Of a stretch of 42,629 nt of DNA, positions 1-9,600 are shown in pieces. Location of the stretch: positions 1-42,629 of the forward strand of contig BRYA01000606.1 of NCBI GenBank assembly GCA_030267965.1. Direction: 5' to 3'. The first letter of the stretch is position 1. Every line of letters starts with the position of its first letter. The notes beneath the pieces were generated by a model. It was not told the origin of the DNA. It ran no database searches and saw only the letters and a program-made list of their open reading frames with translations. The position numbers and the translations under genes are program-made. The DNA comes from Triparma columacea (Eukaryota; Sar; Bolidophyceae; Parmales; Triparmaceae).

Positions 1-80
1 TAACCCTAACCCTAACCCTAACCCTAACCCTAACCCTAACCCTAACCCTAACCCTAACCCTAACACTAACCCTAACACTA
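1..80. repeat. Telomere, CCCTAA repeat array (left chromosome end)
   Basis: The window starts with uninterrupted TAACCC hexamers for about 60 bases, then two TAACAC variant units mixed with normal ones up to base 80. The C-rich strand reads 5'->3' into the chromosome, which is the orientation of a left telomere with a TTAGGG G-strand. Variant units at the inner edge are typical of the junction with subtelomeric DNA. Confidence 0.97.
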
Positions 81-385
81 CTCTACCTTATATGCTTCTC
101 CCCCCTACTCTCTTCTCTTAACTCCTCTATCACACTCATACACACACTCTCTTCCTCTCTCACACACACACACTCACACATCTCTACCTTTTATTCTTCT
201 CTTCCCTACTCTCTTCACTTAACTCCTCTTACACCAACTCACACACTCTATCTCTCTCTCTGTCTTCCTCTCTCTCTCTCACTCACACACACACCTCTAC
301 TTTATACCCTTCTCCCTGCTACTTCCTCCCCTCAATTCTTCTAACACACACACTATCACACGCAAACTCCACTTCACACACTCTA
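81..385. repeat. Subtelomeric degenerate tandem repeat, CT/CA-rich
   Basis: Three diverged copies of a unit of about 100-113 bp can be lined up. Each begins with CTCTAC at 81, 182 and 295, is followed by a TATxCTTCTC-like block and a TACTCTC/AACTCCTCT block, and ends in CA and CT dinucleotide runs. No gene is visible here. Confidence 0.7.
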
Positions 386-1424
386 CTACAACACTCTTTT
401 CACAACCTCCCTCTCTTTACTCTCCAGCCCCTTCTCCCTATCTTCAAAACTTCCTTCCTTCACCACAACCCCCCCCTCTCTCTCTCTCTTCCCTCCACCT
501 TCAACTAAGTATTCAACAACCTCTTCCTTCTTTGCTGTCAACTTCCTGTCAATCTCCTTGCATTCTCTCTCCCTCTCGCTAACCATCCCTTCCTTCTCCT
601 TGCACTCTCTCTCTCTCTCTTCCTCCAATGCATTCTCCTTCTCCTCTTTCCCTCTCTCCCTCGCCCTCCTGCCTTGTCCTCTCTCTCACTGCCTTCCATT
701 CTACTTCCTTGATCCTCCTTTCCAACTCCACCTCTCTCCTTTCCTTGTCCTTCTCTATCCTGAGCTCTCTCATTGTTTCCCTTTCCTCACTCTCACTCTC
801 CCTTTCCCACCTCTCCTTCTCCTCCTATGCATCCCTCTGAAATCTCTCGCCCTTCTCTCTCACCACCCTGACCCTCTCCCCCTCCTCCGCAATCTACATC
901 TGCTCCCTCTTAACCCTATTCTCCGAGTCCTCCCTTATCCCCCCCCTCCTCTCTTCACCCTCCTCTCTCACCTACCTTCCCACCTCAGCCTTCATCCAGT
1001 CCAGCATTTCCCTAAGTTTCTCACACTCTACCTTCTTCTCCTTTAATTCCTGCAGCCTCTCCCAAGTCCCTACCTCCATCCTCCTCATGCCTGCATCCAA
1101 CAGCCTCTTGGCCTCCTCCTTCTTTCTCCTGCCTTCAACATCCTTCCTCTCCCTGCTCTCCTTTTCTTCCAAGTGTGCCTTCAAAAACATTTCCCCTTCC
1201 TTGCACTTCTTTATCTTCCAAAGCTTCTTAAGCTCCAACTCCAAGACTTCTCTCCTTTCTCTCAGCCCCTCAATCTCCTCCCTTTCCACTACAACGACCC
1301 TTCCAGCCTCCCCCCTCTTCCCCTCCCACTCAAATTTCTCCCCAATTATCCTGTCCTCTTCCTCCCTGAGCTTCTTGATATCCTCCCTGGCCATTTCCCT
1401 CGCCCTCTCTGCCTCAGCTTTCAT
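386..1424 (-). pseudogene. Decayed coiled-coil protein gene next to the telomere
   Basis: Minus-strand frames from 1424 down to 386 encode Glu/Arg/Lys-rich heptad-like sequence: a 150-residue piece (1424-972), a second coil-like piece from about 894 to 579, and a third (628-386). They do not join into one frame. A TAG at 827-825 interrupts the second piece, the third lies in another frame, and the possible donor after 972 does not fit the next open phase. I see no Met-initiated full-length product. This suggests a coiled-coil gene degraded by its subtelomeric position; a spliced gene with unusual exons or sequence errors remains possible. The low-complexity opposite strand also gives open frames, which I take as shadows. 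Confidence 0.45.
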
Positions 1425-1663
1425 CCTTGTACCTCAATCTTTGCCCTGGACTCCCACCACACACCCCCTTCCCATACCCTCAGTCTCCCACCCCCACATC
1501 CAACAAACCTCTTTATCATAACATGCTACTAAAGAGTAAAGCCTAGAAGAAAGCGATGCAAAGCGTTGCACAAAGCGTTCAACAGCGATGACACAAGCAA
1601 TCTATTAGTCACTAATATACCAAAACAAATCAATTTGTCCTACAAATGTTGCTGCCCTATTAG

Positions 1664-3802
1664 TTACTCCCCAACCTTATCATCGTCAATCGGAAAAACA
1701 CTGCTTACTTTAGCCTTCCCAACTCCCACCCCTATGATATCTCCACCATCAGCGCCTCCAACACTTGCTCTCCTAATACTTATGCTCAAAGCACCTAGTA
1801 GACCATCCTGAGCATCAGCGTCAATACTTGCTCTCCTAACACTCTCTCTCCTTCTAGCATCTCCATCTCTTGGAATGAAGTCTACAGGAATTTTAGCCTT
1901 CTTGACATCAGTAAACCACTCTGGTTTCTCCTCTTCCCATTTAGCCCAGTTTAACTCAATCCATTTTCTCAATTCTCCTTGAATTGAGACCCAGTGATGC
2001 CTGGAACCTTCAAATACCCGGTTCTTAATAGCATCACTTTCACCTTCAAGGAAATATGCCATTGAATAATCCTTTCCCCTTTGTATGCTCCAGAAGGTGT
2101 GCAAGTACTTCTTTTCAATGTTCCAAAAGAAGACAGCAAAACACAGGGCAGTCATTGGAATGAAAAACTTCATAATCGTTGAGGCAATACCAATTGCCTT
2201 CTCATCAACATAAGATGAAGCTAAATATATGGACACTGGCAAACATCCCATGGTCAATAAAAGCCCAAACAACCAATACACTCCCCCAACTTCCCAAGGA
2301 TGTCTAAATTGCACAATTGAAGTAAAGTCTACAATGATCTTTACTAACACTCTGAAGGCAAAACTACTCAAAACCTCTATCTTACCCCCTAATGGCAAAA
2401 AATACCAGAAGTCTCCCCTCAATATCTTAACCAAAAAGTACAAACCAAGGTCAGCTCCAATGTAGAGAAAGGCCCAACTACTCCCAATCAACCCAAGAAG
2501 GACTATTGCTGTGCATCTTATCAGAAGCATCCCTGCTGTCAATAGCACCATGGACACAAATACTACTGTTCTCTTGCTTGCTTTTGCAGGAATATACCCA
2601 TAGAAGTCTGGTGTGTGTTCTCTCTTACCAGGGTCTGTGTCAAAGTCATAACTAATTGTTGCGGAGGCAAAGCCTGTAGTAATTGCTGACACTGCAACTG
2701 AAAGCCATGCTGAAGTTCCAACCTCTTTGTCACTTGTTACTATAGCCATAAGTTGGATAATCACTCCAGGAATTGCCTCAGCAAACATCTCCACACATTT
2801 TATAAGTGTCATCTCCCACATTGTGGTAACTGCAGTCCCAACCTCTTGCTTTGCTCCAGTTGCTACCCTATAAGCATCAACTGCAGGCTTGTACCCAAGC
2901 AAGATTGGAATCAACTCCCGCAACACCTTCTTCATCCCCAACTTCTTATTCTGACCCCAAACAGCACCCATCTGAAGCCCAATTGAAACCATCAAACTTG
3001 CCAAAGAAGCTTTGAAGTACCCATACTTCTTATCTTTCCTAAACATGTACGTCACATACACATCAGTCAGCAAATCAGTCATGCTTGTGACAGCTCCCAC
3101 TGTCACCCTCATCTTGACACCCCAAGGGACTTCCTCCATCAGCTTGAAGCCAATCGTCTCGAGCATAGGTCTCAACCAGCCGTACTCTTTGTCGAGCTCC
3201 TTAAGAGCAGGGAACTGGTGCATCCACTCGTCGACAGCGGATTGCACCTGCGTACTTGCTACCAATGTCGACGCTAGGCTTTCGCCGATCTCCTTCCCGT
3301 CCTTCTTCTCCAGGTCCTTTGCTGCCCCCTCCACCTTCCTCATCCTGTGCAGCTTGTTCTCAATGACGGCAGCCAGCATCGCCTCGACAAATGTGTACTT
3401 CTCAACGACACCATTCAGAAGTTCGTTCGTCGCAACAAACTCTACCACAGCCTCTTCCTTGGTCCTCCCGTCCTCCCTTTCCTGAACTGCCAACATCAGG
3501 TCTTCCCCCAACTGCTTTCCTTCTCGACCGAAAGTCGTGCGACCATGGTCGACGGGGGCCATCTCCTCCTCGAACCCTTCCTTGACCTCATCTTTCTCAT
3601 CGGAGACCTCAATCTCCCCTTCATCCTGAGCCTCAATGTCGTCCCACCCCATCTCAGCCATTTCTGAAACAGCTGGTGAGCTTCTCGTTGGGTCGCACAC
3701 ACCGGAATGGGCGCGCTCAGGGCTAGAGGGAAGCTGCGGACCATCGTCGATTGTAGCGACATCACCCACGAGGCCAACATCTGCTTCAACCTCACCCTCC
3801 AT
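1664..3802 (-). CDS. Multi-pass membrane protein A (paralog of 29776-31797)
   Basis: Single-exon 712-residue protein; the ATG at 3802 is the first true Met (a GTG lies 12 bases upstream in frame). The first ~180 residues are acidic and hydrophilic, the centre (roughly 230-590) holds about eight hydrophobic segments, and the tail is charged with an Arg/Ser-rich end. Its sequence matches the protein at 29776-31797 along most of its length: a TDxxxxxxYF-like segment, 'GVIIQL' versus 'GTLIQL', 'FYGYIP', 'QFRHPWEVGG' versus 'QFRHPNEVGG', 'YLHTF' and 'EWFTD' versus 'EWFND'. I do not recognise the family. The TD-containing helix faintly recalls XK-related membrane proteins, but that is only an impression. 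Location and substrate are unknown. Confidence 0.8.
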   Translation of the reverse strand: MEGEVEADVGLVGDVATIDDGPQLPSSPERAHSGVCDPTRSSPAVSEMAEMGWDDIEAQDEGEIEVSDEKDEVKEGFEEEMAPVDHGRTTFGREGKQLGEDLMLAVQEREDGRTKEEAVVEFVATNELLNGVVEKYTFVEAMLAAVIENKLHRMRKVEGAAKDLEKKDGKEIGESLASTLVASTQVQSAVDEWMHQFPALKELDKEYGWLRPMLETIGFKLMEEVPWGVKMRVTVGAVTSMTDLLTDVYVTYMFRKDKKYGYFKASLASLMVSIGLQMGAVWGQNKKLGMKKVLRELIPILLGYKPAVDAYRVATGAKQEVGTAVTTMWEMTLIKCVEMFAEAIPGVIIQLMAIVTSDKEVGTSAWLSVAVSAITTGFASATISYDFDTDPGKREHTPDFYGYIPAKASKRTVVFVSMVLLTAGMLLIRCTAIVLLGLIGSSWAFLYIGADLGLYFLVKILRGDFWYFLPLGGKIEVLSSFAFRVLVKIIVDFTSIVQFRHPWEVGGVYWLFGLLLTMGCLPVSIYLASSYVDEKAIGIASTIMKFFIPMTALCFAVFFWNIEKKYLHTFWSIQRGKDYSMAYFLEGESDAIKNRVFEGSRHHWVSIQGELRKWIELNWAKWEEEKPEWFTDVKKAKIPVDFIPRDGDARRRESVRRASIDADAQDGLLGALSISIRRASVGGADGGDIIGVGVGKAKVSSVFPIDDDKVGE

Positions 3803-4681
3803 GATGACCTCCACGGGGTGCTGAAAAAGCTGCGTTACATGGTCGACGTGCGAAAAAGTTGCGGCACGACGGCGTTAATTGGTGTGAGTAATGGTGCTGT
3901 AACGTTAAAATTTCGTACGGACAAAATAATCATCCAACACCCAACTCTGGCTGTTTCCTAGGTCTCCTTCCTCCCTCCTTCGTCACTCCCTCTCCCATTC
4001 ACCCCCCACCTCCCCTCCCCCGGGCCCCCGATCCCACCGCAATCCCTCACCTTTACTCGATCCTATCCTTCCCACTCCTTGACAAGAGTAATTCCCTGCC
4101 CTCCTGCCGGTGCCTCGAGAATGGAGAAGCTTGGTCTGAAGCCCCAAGTACCTCCTCAGTGAATTATAACGTTATAAGACTAATTGAATATATATATGGA
4201 AGACTCCGATGTGTATAAACAAAGAGTACGGTGTTCAGTCAAATAGGGTTAATAATCTAATAAATGTGTCCTTGCTCATTGAGCACAACAAATATCTGAG
4301 TGACCGGCTTTACTCGGTTTGTAAGTCTCACTAAGGTTGTGCGTGTGACTTAGAGCAGCCTTTCTCAAACTACGATACTTTACACCCCTGGAACTCCGCT
4401 CTCACTCTTTTGCCTCCCACTTTCCCTAGAATTTTACGCTTTGCATAACAACAATAAGACACGATACCCATAGTGCAGAGCTTCGAGAAGAACGGGAAGC
4501 TGAGGAAGGTAAAGGCAGACAAGGTTTTCGAGGAGGTCAAGGTGCTGTTCGAGGGGGTTTAGAGGAGGATGGAGGGGGGGGGGGGGGGAGGGGGAGCGAG
4601 TAAGCAATTATCCAGAACGCTCAATTGCATATAAATTTGTCAGGCTTAAAGGGTACATTATTACACTACCAACCACTTCTA
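3803..4681. other. Intergenic region with CT-rich tract and a gene relic
   Basis: About 880 bases between two minus-strand genes. The part next to the membrane-protein gene (3960-4080) is pyrimidine-rich and probably holds its promoter. From 4140 to 4470 the DNA is AT-richer without a convincing reading frame. The kinase-like relic at 4476-4562 and a G-run at 4577-4589 lie near the far end. Confidence 0.5.
4476..4562 (+). pseudogene. C-terminal remnant of a UMP-CMP/adenylate-kinase-like gene
   Basis: A 28-codon frame ends in TAG at 4560-4562 and has strong coding-type codons. It reads FEKNGKLRKVKAD then VFEEVKVLFEGV, close to the end of UMP-CMP/adenylate kinases, where a 'G-K-(L/V)-(R/K)-K-(I/V)-(D/N)-A' strand is followed by 'V-F-(D/E)-x-V-x-x-x-F'. 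A possible acceptor, TGCAG, precedes it. The few residues that usually separate the two blocks are shortened, and no upstream exons with a P-loop are present, so it looks like a terminal exon left behind by a deletion or copied here. Confidence 0.4.
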
Positions 4682-6523
4682 TCACCCTTTGAACTGCCTA
4701 AGGTCCACGAATTCGGTCTTGCAGTCGTTCTTCGAAAGATTTTTCTTCGCCTTCGACAGCACTGAAAAGATTCCATCGAGCGGCTGGCCCGGGTGTTCCT
4801 CCTTCCAGTTTTGCATCATCATGTCAAGGTTCACGGCGATCCTGTTGAACTTGCTAACCATGTCGCCAGAGAACACTGACTTCTCCCCCTTCGATGCTGC
4901 TCTCATTATCTTAGTTGCAGTTGTATGGTCGTTTACATTGTCCGTTCCGAGGGGCACGTTGGCCTTGGCGCTCGCGTGGGGGTTGACGTTGTCCCAGCAG
5001 TTCACTCTAACCTTCCACCACTCAATGTCCTCCTTGGTCAATAGGGGATCCCCCGAGATTTTGCGGCGACGGTTAACCTCATTGAGGCACTCCGCCAAAA
5101 CCTCCTTGTCCAGGTCGTGCCTCCGGTGCTCCCCGTCGGTGTCGATCAAACCTGCCGGTTTCTTCCCCCCGTACTTAGTGTTGAATTGCGATACCCCTGA
5201 GCCAGTGCCGAGATCCCCTGCGGTTATTATTTCGTCTTTTGTGAGCACCTCCGCGGCACTCTCCCCTTTCCCCTCGCCTTCCTTCATCTCCTGCTGCTTC
5301 TTTTCCTCCCTCACGGTCATCTCTTTCATCATCTTGTCCAAATCTTGCACCTGTTTCTTCATTTCTCGCTCCGTATCTCTTGCCACCTTCTCGGCCTCCT
5401 TAACTGCCTCCTCTGCCTTTCTCGTTGCCTTCGCCGCCTCCCTCGCCTTCTCCTCTGCCTCCTTTGCCTTTTCCTCAGCTTGTTTCTGTGCTCGTTCTGC
5501 CTCCTTTGCCTTTTCCTCAGCCTCCTTCGCCAGCCTCTCAGCCTCGAGTCTTTTTTCCTCTCTCTCCTTTGCCTCTTTGGCTCGCTCAGCTTCCCTTGCG
5601 GCCTTCTCTGCGGCCTCTTTTGCCCGCTCAGCTTCGGCGAGGGCCTTTTCAGCGTCTCGCAAAGCCTTTTCGGCCTCTTGAGCAGCCCTCTGTGCCTCCC
5701 TCACTGACCGTTCGGCTTCTTGAACGGCCCTTTCGGCTTCCTGTTGGGCCTTCTCCGCTTGTTTGACAGCCTGTTCAGCAGTTTGATGTGCAGCCTTGGC
5801 TTTCTCGAGCTCTTTTTGAGCTGTCTGTAATGCTTGTTCCGCTTCTTTTTGAGCCTTTTCTGCTTGTTGAAGGGACCGTTGAGCAGCTTGGTGGGCGGCC
5901 TTAGCTTTCTCGAGCTCTTTTTGAGCTGTCTGCAATGCTTGTTCTGCTTCTCTCTCTGCTCTCTCCGCCTCCGCAACTGCTCTGCGAGCAGACTCGGCAA
6001 TTCTATCCGCTTCCGCGGCTGCTCTACATGCTGCTGCGTACGCCATCTCAGCACCTTCTATCCCTGCAAGCGTTTCAGCTCTTGCGTGGGCAGCACTTGC
6101 AGCAGCTTCAGCTCTGGTCGCAGCTGATCTTGAACTAGCAGTACGCGCTTTTGCCTGGGAAAGACGAGATTGACATGTTGCTACGGTGGACGTTGCGGTA
6201 GACACGCGCTGCTTTGCTTGGGATTCCACGTTACGAGCCTCCTGTACTTTGCCTTGGCATGCCGTGAGGCGCTGCTTCGCCGACGACACCCTGGTCTCAG
6301 CTTGGGATACGCACTGCTTTGCTTGGGACTCTGCCTGACGAGCTCCATTCACTTTTCCTTGGCATGCCGTGAGGCGCTGCTTGGCCGACGATATCCTGGT
6401 TTCAGCTTGGGATACACGCTGTCGTGCATTACTAACAGACTGCTGTGCGGACGATAAGGCTTGTTTAGCAGCACCTGTCATGTCCCGATGAACAGGCGCA
6501 GCCTTGTAGATATAGCTAGACAT
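4682..6523 (-). CDS. Long Ala/Glu/Lys/Gln coiled-coil protein with a C-terminal globular region
   Basis: Intronless; the ATG at 6523 gives 613 residues (a TTG lies 24 bases upstream in frame). Residues ~20-110 hold two near-copies of a ~35-residue block with 'SQAETR' and 'SSAKQRLTACQGKV'. Residues ~115-420 form a nearly continuous helix of 'EAEKA/REAE' heptads without prolines, and part of it (around 5760-5950) is a DNA-level duplication. From ~430 to the end the composition changes to an ordinary globular sequence with two adjacent Trp and 'VNCWDNVNPHASA'. There is no signal peptide or membrane helix. A cytoskeletal or scaffold role would fit the coil, but the C-terminal domain is not one I recognise. 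Confidence 0.7.
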   Translation of the reverse strand: MSSYIYKAAPVHRDMTGAAKQALSSAQQSVSNARQRVSQAETRISSAKQRLTACQGKVNGARQAESQAKQCVSQAETRVSSAKQRLTACQGKVQEARNVESQAKQRVSTATSTVATCQSRLSQAKARTASSRSAATRAEAAASAAHARAETLAGIEGAEMAYAAACRAAAEADRIAESARRAVAEAERAEREAEQALQTAQKELEKAKAAHQAAQRSLQQAEKAQKEAEQALQTAQKELEKAKAAHQTAEQAVKQAEKAQQEAERAVQEAERSVREAQRAAQEAEKALRDAEKALAEAERAKEAAEKAAREAERAKEAKEREEKRLEAERLAKEAEEKAKEAERAQKQAEEKAKEAEEKAREAAKATRKAEEAVKEAEKVARDTEREMKKQVQDLDKMMKEMTVREEKKQQEMKEGEGKGESAAEVLTKDEIITAGDLGTGSGVSQFNTKYGGKKPAGLIDTDGEHRRHDLDKEVLAECLNEVNRRRKISGDPLLTKEDIEWWKVRVNCWDNVNPHASAKANVPLGTDNVNDHTTATKIMRAASKGEKSVFSGDMVSKFNRIAVNLDMMMQNWKEEHPGQPLDGIFSVLSKAKKNLSKNDCKTEFVDLRQFKG

Positions 6524-6681
6524 TTCCTTCGATGATTTTATTCTCAATTCGGATCTACCATTCCTGCTCTCCCCCCAGGAAGCTTATACAAGCAAAATGA
6601 CCTTGCAGCAACCAAAAGTATTGGACAAATAAATGTTGTGCCAAATTCTTCTGTTGTAGGATATCTTTCTGAAATAGGCAC

Positions 6682-9600
6682 ATGACAAGTGCAACAAACG
6701 ACCCCCCTCCCCCCCCCGCCTCTGGGATCACTGTCAAGGTCGTCTTGGCCCCAAAGCTGTACGCTTTATTCCAGAAGGAGCCTAAATTTAACCCGCACTT
6801 AATTAGGCTCTTCCCTACTGGATCTGAGTTTGTCGAGGTTGTTACTGGAATCCTCAAAGAATACAAGACTTTCGCAGCTGAGAACAAGATTGACGTGTCT
6901 CCTAGAAACTTTCCTCCTCGTTTGCGCAGCAACGGTACAGTAGCTGACATTGACCTTGATGAGGTCCTGGCAGCTGACGATATCAACTCACAAAGGCAAA
7001 CCACCCTTGACAGCTCGTCCGCTCCTTCGTCGCCGTCGGAACCGAAATCCAACTTTATGCTAAAGTTCGACTATGGTGATATCGATAAAGATGAATTCCC
7101 TTTCCCCTGGGCAAACTATGAGTTCAAGATCGATGGAGAGTACCACGAAGGCTTTGAGTCCGACACGCCCTCTGACGACGTACAGCTCTACCACGATGTC
7201 CTTCGCTTTTGGGGCAACCACGAGAACAGGCCCGCGTTCATATCAAGGTCCCGGATGGATAGCTGCTTCAAGACGATCAAAGAAAAGTTCACGGGCGTGG
7301 ACGCGATTGTGAACGAGATCTCGGACTTTGTATTTCTTCCCCATGCTGAAGCGCCTTCAGAGCGCGTTGAGGACGACGATCTTCCACGTGCGTTGCTTCT
7401 CCACGGTCCACCAGGCACCGGGAAAACTACCATGATCCGATCCATCCTCGAAAACATTGGCGTCTTCACCGTTTGGGTTGGAACCGCCGCAGAGCTCAAG
7501 CGCCCATACATCGGGCAAACAGAGAAGGCAATCAAATACCTCTTCGACATGTGCAAGACGAACCCCCACGTTCTCTGTGCAATCTTCTGGGACGAAATTG
7601 ACAACGTCACGGAGGCGAGAGGCAACAAACAGGCTGACCACAAGTCAGGTGAGTTGAGGGAGGGGGGGTGATTGAGGCTTTTGAATTGTACTAACGATTT
7701 GCTTTCTTAACTCTTCCCGCAGATTGGATCTCACTTCTATTGAGAATGATTGGCTCCGAGGACTACCCCAACCTTCTCCTCATCGGTTCGACAAACAGGA
7801 AGTCCGCCATCGACGAGGCCGTATTGAGACCAGGCAGGTGAGAAATTGACCGGAATTGACAAGAGCGTTTGCGTCTGTATTTCAGAACCAACCCAACCTT
7901 TATTCGCTCACTTCGCTCACCGCTTCGCTCACTGGTAGGCTTGATCAGCACTTCTTCTTCGGAACGCTCTCTCCCGACGCACGATGGGAGCTTTTCAAGA
8001 GCCGTTGCAGCGACAAGAAAGCTGGCGTGCCTGAACACTTCTACGGTGAGAGTGTTATGAACCTCTTCAAGACGGCCACTATCAACCTGAGCGGCAGCGG
8101 GGTCAGGCAGGTCGCAACCCAGTTGGTGAGGGCTATTCGCGCCTCCAAAGCACGTGGACAAGACCCGCAGGGGAACGAGGCCCTCCAGTTCCTGTCAAAG
8201 ATCCTTGGCAAGCATTTGGACAAGGACCCTCGAGCCTTGTTCAGGAGCGCTGACCTTGAGTGTTTCGCGGGAGCAATGGGGGGCGGGTCTGCCGTCCTTT
8301 TGCAGGGTCCACAGTACCTCAAGAGCAACAGCAACGGCGTCATTGGGATCTGGAACGACGGACCTCGCTGGCATTTTTCGAAGAACGCTGGAGGAGGCGA
8401 GGCAACGCTTGATTTCGATCGGAGCAAGACACAGATCCTCGGCATTGCAGCGCAGCTGGCTATCGACTCGAAAGCGACATACGTTCACACGCTTGATGCT
8501 ACGACATTGAGATTACACACTGAGTTCCAGCTTCACGCTGACCACTTGAATCTCGTGTTTGACGAATGCGCCGAATACGGGAAGGAAAACGGTGCCATCA
8601 TTCTTGTTGATGTCGATGATATCGTCGGGGTCGTCGAACAGGTGGATGTCGTCGATTGGGAGTGGCAGATGGTCAACGACGAAGACGGACCGTACAGCAA
8701 ACAGCGTGTACAAGTCAGGAAGCAGACGGAGCAATTCGTTTCCGAGGCAGTGGGGAGCAAGAAGGTCGGCAATCTGCACAGGCATGTCGTCGGCATCGAC
8801 GAGGAGGTTGCCGAAGAGGCAATCCCTCAGGTGGGCGAGAGGGTGAAAACGCTTGACAGGTCCGTGAGTTTTAGGAGGCCAGAGATGATTGCAATGCTTT
8901 TGCAGCGTATTCACGACCACGGCGGTTGGGTAGAGGGTAGGAAGGTCGGCTTTCTGCTCGTGCTGAGAAACAAGCTGTTGAGAAAGCACTTCGCTCCATT
9001 GTTTGGGGGGTTGGAGGACGACAAGGAGGATGACGAGGAAGACGACGAGGAGGGGACGGGAGGGAGAGGAGGCAACGGTAACGCCAACCGTAACGGTAAC
9101 CGTAACACCAACGGTAACGCCAACCATAATGCTAACCATAACGCCAACCGTAACGCCAACCGTAACACCAACCGTAACGCCAACCATAACGCCAACCATA
9201 ACGCCAACCATAACGCCAACCATAACGCCAACCGTAACGCCAACCGTAACGCTAACGCTAACGCTAACGCTGGCGAAATTGTGAGGAATCTGAAGACTGA
9301 CATGAAGGCGGTGAAGAAACTGGCAAAGTTGTTAAAGGGAAAGGACTGCAATTGGCTCGTGAACGGGAAAGAGGACGACCCAGGTGCATGGGAAGGAATA
9401 GAGGTTCAGGAGGAAAGAGTTGTGGCAATACGTTGGTCTGGACGTAAGCTTGGGGGGGTGCTTGACGGCAAGTTGCTTAAGAGGTTGGATAAGCTCAAGG
9501 TGTTAGATCTCCACGGGAACAGCATTGGAGGTAGTTTGCCGACGCAGCTCGATGAACTAGAGGAATTGGAGGAGCTGCAGGTTCAGCAGAACCAGATGGA

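Noticed and set aside
558..1532. Several plus-strand Ser/Leu/Pro-rich frames near the telomere
   Set aside because: They are low-complexity translations of CT-rich DNA, opposite the coiled-coil fragments, with no coding signal.
4250..4400. Possible tRNA or small RNA gene
   Set aside because: I could not fold a cloverleaf or find A/B boxes; likewise no tRNA or rRNA was recognised anywhere in the window by eye.
4689..5681. 330-codon plus-strand open frame
   Set aside because: It is the exact antisense of the Ala/Glu/Lys coiled coil, whose codons lack stops in reverse; its Ser/Phe/Ala repeats have no domain and mirror the coil repeats.
9073..9270. Interstitial telomere or CRISPR-like array
   Set aside because: The unit is about 12 bases, not TTAGGG, has no spacers, and keeps the reading frame of the AAA fusion gene.
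8513..9351. Minus-strand frames with Val/Gly or Leu/Ala repeats
   Set aside because: They are the reverse translation of the Asn-coding minisatellite.
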